Assembly (NCBI GenBank): GCA_013288485.1
Contig: JABDBW010000017.1
Coordinates: 1-39,294 of the forward strand
Length of the DNA: 39,294 bases
Source of the DNA: Bacteroidota bacterium
GTDB taxonomy: Bacteria > Bacteroidota > Bacteroidia > Sphingobacteriales > Sphingobacteriaceae
Direction: 5' to 3'
Below the pieces are notes generated by a model. The model saw only the letters and a list, made by a program, of their open reading frames with translations. It was not told the DNA's origin and searched no databases. The first letter of the stretch is position 1. Each line of letters opens with the position of its first letter. Made by a program: the position numbers and the translations under genes. Below, one piece after another: positions 34,341 through 39,294 of the stretch.

Positions 34341-34382
34341 ATCCAAGAGTCAGGATTCAAGAGCCAAGACGAATCTTGATCC
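34341..34382. repeat. Word array in the 23S-tRNA spacer, GATTCAAGA family
   Basis: ATCCAAGAGTCAGGATTCAA then GAGCCAAGACGAATCTTGAT: the word ATTCAAGA/GCCAAGA is reiterated, with the inverse ATCTTGATCC close by. The same AGTCAGGA-TTCAAGA words occur between the iscA-like and DUF3347 genes (12433-12495). Confidence 0.75.
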
Positions 34383-34427
34383 TTGTTTCTTTATTCTTGT
34401 CTCTTTCAGAGCCCCAACAGTCCTCTA

Positions 34428-34441
34428 CTGTTGTTTTCTCT
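34428..34441. other. 23S processing stem, 5' strand
   Basis: CTGTTGTTTTCTCT, complementary to 31272-31285 on the far side of 23S. It also forms a local hairpin CAACAG-TCCTCTA-CTGTTG (34415-34433). Confidence 0.6.
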
Positions 34442-34480
34442 TTTTTTACTTCTTCCAATATGTCAAAGAACGTTCGTTTT

Positions 34481-34550
34481 GAGGTAAAAGGTGAAAGGTT
34501 TTGAGGTAAAAGGTATTACCTTTCGCCTTTAACCTTTAGGCCTTTAACCT
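34481..34550. repeat. Word array in the 23S-tRNA spacer, GGTAAAAGG family
   Basis: Left GAGGTAAAAGGTGAAAGG then TTTTGAGGTAAAAGGT (34481-34514); right ATTACCTTTCGCCTTTAACC then TTTAGGCCTTTAACCT (34515-34550). Arms of about 34 nt meet with no loop, giving a near-perfect hairpin. Confidence 0.88.
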
Positions 34551-34556
34551 AAAACT

Positions 34557-34633
34557 TGGTGGAGAATAACGGATTCGAACCGTTGACCCTCTGCGTGCAA
34601 GGCAGATGCTCTAGCCAGCTGAGCTAATCCCCC
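34557..34633 (-). tRNA. tRNA-Ala (anticodon TGC)
   Basis: On the minus strand GGGGGATTAGCTCAGCTGGC starts a full cloverleaf: D-arm AGCTCAGCTGGCTAGAGC, anticodon loop CTTGCAC giving TGC, T-arm GGTTCGAATCC, acceptor GGGGGAT/ATTCTCC, discriminator A. The 3' CCA is encoded. It sits between 23S and tRNA-Ile in the rRNA operon. Confidence 0.97.
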
Positions 34634-34640
34634 CTTAGAT

Positions 34641-34702
34641 TGAGTTTGCAGTTCTGAGTTTGCAGTTCTGAGTTCCTTAACTCATTACGCACAACTCATT
34701 AC
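34641..34702. repeat. Word array between the two tRNAs
   Basis: Left TGAGTTTGCAGTTCTGAGTT then TGCAGTTCTGAGTT (34641-34674); right TAACTCATTACGCACAACTC then ATTAC (34678-34702). AACTCATT is the same word seen at 5571-5580 and at the edge of the waaA array. Confidence 0.75.
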
Positions 34703-34727
34703 TTTTAACTGCGGCTCCGCCGCAATG

Positions 34728-34802
34728 TAGTCCCGAGCAGATTTGAACTGCTGACCCCTACATTATCAGTGTAGTGCTCTAACCAAACTGAGCTACAGGA
34801 CT
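34728..34802 (-). tRNA. tRNA-Ile (anticodon GAT)
   Basis: On the minus strand AGTCCTGTAGCTCAGTTTGG starts the cloverleaf: anticodon loop CTGATAA giving GAT, T-arm AGTTCAAATCT, acceptor AGTCCTG/CGGGACT with discriminator A. The next bases are CAT, so CCA is not encoded, unlike the neighbouring tRNA-Ala. The 16S-Ile-Ala-23S order is the usual one. Confidence 0.96.
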
Positions 34803-34806
34803 TTTT

Positions 34807-34897
34807 TGAGTTTGCAGTTTTGAGTTTGCAGTTTTGAGTTGTTAGCTTCGCTTTTGCTAACTGCCAACTGCCTTCTGCCTACTGATAACTGCCAACC
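34807..34897. repeat. Word array in the 16S-tRNA spacer, GCAGTT family
   Basis: Left GAGTTTGCAGTTTTGAGTTT then GCAGTTTTGAGTTGTTAGC; right GCTAACTGCCAACTGCCTTC then TGCCTACTGATAACTGCCAACC. The arms are imperfect complements around a short loop. AACTGCCAACT also appears upstream of 16S at 36862-36873. Confidence 0.82.
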
Positions 34898-34966
34898 GAG
34901 TGTCCCTGCCCCAGCGGGCCGGCACCACATAGATGGCTTCATCTTTGGGTTTACTTTTTGTTATTA

Positions 34967-35053
34967 ATGAGTGAATTAGTGAATGAATGAATTAGTGAAT
35001 GTTTGAACCATTCAGGCCTAATCAACTATTCTCTAATCAACTAATCATCTAAC
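34967..35053. repeat. Word array in the 16S-tRNA spacer, GTGAATTAG family
   Basis: Left ATGAGTGAATTAGTGAATGA then ATGAATTAGTGAATG; right CATTCAGGCCTAATCAACTA then TTCTCTAATCAACTAATCATC. Each side repeats its word three or four times; the sides are diverged complements. Confidence 0.78.
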
Positions 35054-35065
35054 TTTAAGAAATTT

Positions 35066-35081
35066 AAATCATGCAGTAAGC
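35066..35081. other. 16S processing stem, 3' strand
   Basis: AAATCATGCAGTAAGC is complementary at 15 of 16 positions to GCTCACTGCATGATTT at 36887-36902 on the other side of 16S, the layout of an RNase III precursor stem. Confidence 0.8.
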
Positions 35082-35122
35082 AGTTTTGCTCATTTTGGGA
35101 AGCGGAATGGGAGATATTGCTC

Positions 35123-36645
<1,523 letters not shown>

Positions 36646-36774
36646 GTAAAATGTTTAGTCTGACTTCCCGACCCTATTATTAATAATAGAATCTGATTAA
36701 TCATTGTTATTGTATTCTTTATACAATATCTCCGCTTTCTTTCCGATTCTTCCTTCGTAAGCGCCCTCTTCTCT

Positions 36775-36874
36775 TAGTTATTAGTTATTGGTTATTCAGT
36801 TATTGGTTCCCGGCCGCTCGTTATTACTAACTGCTTTCTCTTACTGCTAACTGCTAACTTAAAACTGCCAACTT
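36775..36874. repeat. Word array in the 16S leader, AGTTATT/CTGCTAACT families
   Basis: Left AGTTATTAGTTATTGGTTAT then TCAGTTATTGGTT (36777-36808); right TTATTACTAACTGCTTTCTC then TTACTGCTAACTGCTAACTT and AAAACTGCCAACTT (36821-36874). The right side repeats CTGCTAACT several times and partly complements the left. Confidence 0.78.
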
Positions 36875-36886
36875 CCTTAAAAGCCC

Positions 36887-36902
36887 GCTCACTGCATGAT
36901 TT
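36887..36902. other. 16S processing stem, 5' strand
   Basis: GCTCACTGCATGATTT, reverse complement of 35066-35081 with one mismatch. It lies about 240 nt upstream of the mature 16S 5' end in the direction of transcription. Confidence 0.8.
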
Positions 36903-37051
36903 TCTATTCCTTATAAGAACTTTCTTAGTTCGCTTCGCAGCAAACTTTGTATTTTGGTTATCACCTTTAACAGTGATTACTTTTTCAATTTTTGTATGCC
37001 GGAAATCGCTTCCGGCAACCGCTTTATTTAACGCCCCTTGTTTTGGGACTG

Positions 37052-37081
37052 CAAAGGTACGAACCTTTTCTGCTTCTGCAA
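37052..37081 (-). promoter_or_regulatory. rRNA operon promoter P2 (proximal)
   Basis: Minus strand: TTG (37081-37079), 19-nt spacer, TACCTTTG (37059-37052). Both boxes fit the Bacteroidota sigma-ABfr promoter (-33 TTTG, -7 TAnnTTTG). Predicted start near 37047. Confidence 0.8.
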
Positions 37082-37146
37082 GATATATTATTAAATATTT
37101 TTTTCTTGAATTTTCAGAGCCATTTCGCTATGTTTTTTGCGGGCTG

Positions 37147-37177
37147 CAAAGTTACACCGAATTTTGGCTTATTCAAA
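37147..37177 (-). promoter_or_regulatory. rRNA operon promoter P1 (distal)
   Basis: Minus strand: TTTG (37177-37174), 19-nt spacer, TAACTTTG (37154-37147), a full match to the Bacteroidota consensus with the same spacing as P2, 95 bp away. After both -7 boxes comes the same CAG trinucleotide. Confidence 0.85.
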
Positions 37178-37344
37178 TGGTTTTTACTATTAAAACATAA
37201 ATCTTTGCAAATCAGGCGTAAAATTTAAAGGCAGCTTGTTAGCTCAATACTATCTTCCGGCACCATTCGTTAAAAGATGTTAAAACAGCACCATATATAT
37301 ACATAGAATAAAAACACGCTATATATTAGCCGGTAAATAAATAA

Positions 37345-37375
37345 TTGACTGTTTTATAATATTCCCTTATCTTTG
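37345..37375 (+). promoter_or_regulatory. bamD promoter
   Basis: TTG (37345-37347), 20-nt spacer, TATCTTTG (37368-37375). The -7 box ends 4 nt before the ATG, so the transcript would be leaderless or nearly so. Confidence 0.7.
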
Positions 37376-37379
37376 CAAA

Positions 37380-38303
37380 ATGTTTAAAAAACACCAAGCG
37401 CTATTTGCCGGTATTTTACTTGTATTGATCTTTGCAGTAGCAGGCTGCAAAACCAAGTATGAAAAACTAAAAGCAAGTAATGATAACGCCAAAAAATTCC
37501 AGGAAGGTAAAAGGCTGTATGATAAAAAAGAATACAGCAAAGCATTGGGGCTATTTGAAACCCTGCTAACCCGTTATCGTGGCCAGGATGGGGCCGTGGA
37601 CCTATTTTATTATAATGCGTACACTAACTACAGATTAAAGGATTATACAGCAGCGGCTTATCATTTTAAAGATTTTGCTACTTCCTATCCATCGGACCCA
37701 CGCGCAGAGGAATGTAGGTTTTTAACAGCCTATTGCTATTACCTGGATGCGCCTGTATTTTCGTTAGACCAGGAGAACACCTTAAAGTGTATCGAATCAT
37801 TACAATTGTTTATTAACCTTTACCCTAAAAGCGAACGTGATGCCGAGGCGAGTAAACTGATACAAAACCTGCGCGACAGGCTGGAGCAAAAGGCCTATGC
37901 CAATGCAAAAATGTATTTAACCATAGGCGAGAACCAGTCGGCTGTTATAGCATTTGGTAATATGCTGCGCGATTACCCCGATACTAAATATGCTGAAGAA
38001 TTGGAATTTTTAACTATAAAAGCACAATATGCATACGCCCACGAAAGCCGTGAATATAAACAGGAAGAGCGGTACACTCAAACCATAACGGATGCTGACC
38101 TGTTTGTTGATAAATACCCGAAGAGCGCTTATGTAAGCCAGGCCCAGGCGGTAAAAAAAGATAGCCAAAGCGCTATCCTTTCGGTAAAAAGGTTGATGGC
38201 TGAGGCGCTCAATAATGACCGGATTGCCCGGAGGCTAGCTAAAAAAGATTCTGTAGCTATACCACTTTCAGAGAAACCTGACCTTAATAAAAAAATTCCA
38301 TAA
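37380..38303 (+). CDS. bamD: Outer membrane assembly lipoprotein BamD
   Basis: A 307-residue lipoprotein. Signal MFKKHQALFAGILLVLIFAVAGC has a lipobox VAGC with lipidated C23. The mature part is a chain of TPR-like helical pairs (KFQEGKRLYDKKEYSKALGLFETLLTRYRGQDGAVDLFYYNAYTNYRLKDYTAAAYHFKDFATSYPSDPRAEECRFLTAYCYY, then SLQLFINLYPKSERDAEASKLIQNLRDRL and later repeats). BamD is the essential partner of BamA in inserting beta-barrel proteins at the inner face of the outer membrane. Followed 10 bp later by the omega gene and then coaBC, the usual Bacteroidota order. Confidence 0.93.
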   Translation: MFKKHQALFAGILLVLIFAVAGCKTKYEKLKASNDNAKKFQEGKRLYDKKEYSKALGLFETLLTRYRGQDGAVDLFYYNAYTNYRLKDYTAAAYHFKDFATSYPSDPRAEECRFLTAYCYYLDAPVFSLDQENTLKCIESLQLFINLYPKSERDAEASKLIQNLRDRLEQKAYANAKMYLTIGENQSAVIAFGNMLRDYPDTKYAEELEFLTIKAQYAYAHESREYKQEERYTQTITDADLFVDKYPKSAYVSQAQAVKKDSQSAILSVKRLMAEALNNDRIARRLAKKDSVAIPLSEKPDLNKKIP

Positions 38304-38313
38304 TTAAAAAGAT

Positions 38314-38658
38314 ATGAGTAACAACGTAATTAATACAACAACAAACAAACCTGCTATAGCCAGCAGTACAGTAACCCGTGATCTGCGTGAACTGGATGTA
38401 GAAACAGGCAACATTTATGAGTCGCTGGTGATTATGTCAAAAAGGGCGAACCAGATATCAAATAATATAAAGGAAGAATTGCATCAAAAACTTTCGGAGT
38501 TTGCTTCGTCAAATGATAACCTGGAAGAGATATTCGAAAATCGCGAGCAAATAGAAATATCTAAATATTACGAAAAATTGCCGAAACCTTCATTGGTTGC
38601 AGTTCAGGAATTTTTAGATGGCAAAATTTACTACCGCAATCCTACAAAAGAAGTATAA
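38314..38658 (+). CDS. rpoZ: RNA polymerase omega subunit (Bacteroidota type)
   Basis: A 114-residue protein whose core VTRDLRELDVETGNIYESLVIMSKRANQISNNIKEELHQKLSEF holds the omega/Rpb6 fold's conserved pattern (N-I-Y-E-x-x-x-I-x-x-x-R-A-x-Q). Its location between bamD and coaBC is the standard Bacteroidota context for rpoZ. The variable N-terminus (MSNNVINTTTNKPAIASST) and C-terminal tail (EEIFENREQIEISKYYEKLPKPSLVAVQEFLDGKIYYRNPTKEV) are lineage-specific. It binds beta' and helps assemble RNA polymerase; a (p)ppGpp-site role as in Proteobacteria is not established here. Confidence 0.85.
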   Translation: MSNNVINTTTNKPAIASSTVTRDLRELDVETGNIYESLVIMSKRANQISNNIKEELHQKLSEFASSNDNLEEIFENREQIEISKYYEKLPKPSLVAVQEFLDGKIYYRNPTKEV

Positions 38659-38668
38659 GCTTCTTTTA

Positions 38669-38736
38669 ATTCAAATCCTTAAAGTCAAAATTCAAAAATA
38701 TTTGGTTTTCCAGTTTTTTTGAATTTTGGCTTTTTA
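38669..38736. repeat. Word array, ATTCAAAAT family, between rpoZ and coaBC
   Basis: Left ATTCAAATCCTTAAAGTCAA then AATTCAAAAATATTTGG; right TTTTTTGAATTTTGGCTTTTT. The TCAAAATTCAAAA/TTTTGAATTTTGG words pair as a hairpin and resemble the family at 11360-11450. Confidence 0.75.
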
Positions 38737-38753
38737 TTTTTTACTTTAACAAG

Positions 38754-39294
38754 ATGCTTGAGGGTAAAAAGGTTATTATGGGTGTATGCGGCAGTATAGC
38801 TGCTTATAAATCGGCTTTGCTGGTTAGGCTGCTTATTAAAGCGGGTGCCCATGTGCAGGTGGTTATGACCGCCGATGCTATTAACTTCATTACCCCTTTA
38901 ACCCTCTCCACCCTTTCAAAAAACCCGGTACTGTCCGATTATTTCAAGCCCGAAAGCGGCGAGTGGAACAATCATGTGGAGTTAGGTTTATGGGCCGACC
39001 TGTTTATCATTGCCCCTGCAAGCGCCAATACTTTAGCCAAAATGGCGGGCGGTTTAACCGATAATTTATTGACTGCTGTATACCTATCAGCCAAATGCCC
39101 GGTGTATTTTGCGCCGGCTATGGACCTAGATATGTGGAAGCACCCCTCAACTACCAAAAATATAGCCAGGCTCCAATCATTCGGAAATGTAATGATAGCC
39201 CCCGGTTATGGCGAGCTAGCCAGTGGGCTCCAGGGCGAAGGTCGCATGGCCGAGCCTGAAGAGATCATGGCTTTTATAGCTGCCGATATTAAAA
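38754..39294 (+). CDS. coaBC: Coenzyme A biosynthesis bifunctional protein CoaBC, N-terminal part
   Basis: The frame runs off the window edge (180 residues visible), which is why it is missing from the ORF track. It begins MLEGKKVIMGVCGSIAAYKSALLVRLLIKAGAHV, the FMN-binding start of the phosphopantothenoylcysteine decarboxylase (CoaC) half. H in NNHVELGLWAD is the catalytic His; PASANTLAKMAGGLTDNLL and FAPAMDLDMW are the flavin and active-site segments (the PAMN of E. coli is PAMD here); GLQGEGRMAEPEEI closes the substrate flap. The CoaB synthetase half should follow outside the window. Together they make phosphopantetheine from phosphopantothenate and cysteine. Confidence 0.95.
   Translation, partial: MLEGKKVIMGVCGSIAAYKSALLVRLLIKAGAHVQVVMTADAINFITPLTLSTLSKNPVLSDYFKPESGEWNNHVELGLWADLFIIAPASANTLAKMAGGLTDNLLTAVYLSAKCPVYFAPAMDLDMWKHPSTTKNIARLQSFGNVMIAPGYGELASGLQGEGRMAEPEEIMAFIAADIK

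Larger units (their letters stand above)
36646..37379. other. 734-bp gap: rRNA leader and promoters, plus bamD promoter
   Basis: No protein gene. From the 16S side outward it holds a word array (36775-36874), the 5' strand of the 16S processing stem (36887-36902), a hairpin TGCCGGAA-ATCGC-TTCCGGCA (36998-37018), two tandem minus-strand rRNA promoters (37052-37081 and 37147-37177) and the plus-strand bamD promoter (37345-37375). The overlapping 75-78 residue ORFs listed at 36973 and 36992 cover the promoters and are not genes. Confidence 0.8.

Noticed and set aside
34641-35053. Possible CRISPR array in the tRNA/16S spacers
   Set aside because: Repeat units are 6-11 nt, degenerate and without spacers of constant length; no cas genes in the window.
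36973-37228. 75- and 78-aa plus-strand ORFs upstream of bamD
   Set aside because: They cover the two rRNA promoters and have no family resemblance.

Overview
The window is chromosomal DNA from a Bacteroidota bacterium, most likely family Sphingobacteriaceae (Mucilaginibacter/Pedobacter-like). This rests on protein resemblance, on promoters of the Bacteroidota type (TAnnTTTG at -7), on the near absence of Shine-Dalgarno sequences, and on the bamD - omega - coaBC gene order. It is a mostly housekeeping region and I see no IS element, prophage, integron or CRISPR array.

Layout. 0-3.3 kb: end of a DUF1801 protein, a MaoC-like hydratase, a ParE/RelE-type toxin-antitoxin pair, a luciferase-like monooxygenase, and a second toxin-antitoxin locus whose PIN toxin is broken by two frameshifts. 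3.4-7.9 kb: a membrane fatty-acid desaturase, two PLP enzymes and a secreted protein of unknown function. 8.0-9.4 kb: dnaA on the minus strand, with a 356-bp AT-rich upstream gap. 9.8-14.4 kb: a catalytic-only acyl-CoA (methylmalonyl-CoA-type) mutase, a small membrane protein, an IscA-type Fe-S carrier, a DUF3347 protein and an ABC permease. 14.4-19.6 kb: a tightly packed minus-strand operon making nucleotide sugars for surface polysaccharide (Ugd, UDP-glucuronate decarboxylase-like, GalE, RfbB) with a PHP-type tyrosine phosphatase. 19.6-24 kb: waaA, a family 2 glycosyltransferase, ispH and hemH. 24-30.9 kb: an aldo/keto reductase, an acyl-ACP desaturase, a lone histidine-kinase phosphoacceptor domain, an amidase, an unknown anchored protein, a membrane protein followed by a NarL-type histidine kinase and response regulator, and a TonB C-terminal-domain protein. 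31.0-36.6 kb: a complete minus-strand rRNA operon (16S, tRNA-Ile, tRNA-Ala, 23S, 5S), with two tandem promoters near 37.05-37.18 kb, processing stems around 16S and 23S, and an intrinsic terminator at 30.94-30.97 kb. 37.4 kb to the end: bamD, RNA polymerase omega and the start of coaBC.

The most unusual signal is not a gene. About sixteen places (mainly gene ends and every rRNA spacer, once inside the waaA reading frame) hold 'word arrays': a 6-11 nt word repeated several times with small changes, often followed by the same word family in inverted orientation so that a long imperfect hairpin can form. Different places use different words, but several words recur at unrelated loci (GGTAAAAGG; AACTCATT/ACTCAC; GGATTCAAGA; AACTGCCAACTG; ATTTGAAAAT). 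A second class, GC-rich perfect palindromes, includes a 40-bp perfect palindrome and a TCCGCC-GGCGGA hairpin found both between genes and inside the 23S rRNA gene. Both classes deserve a genome-wide look.
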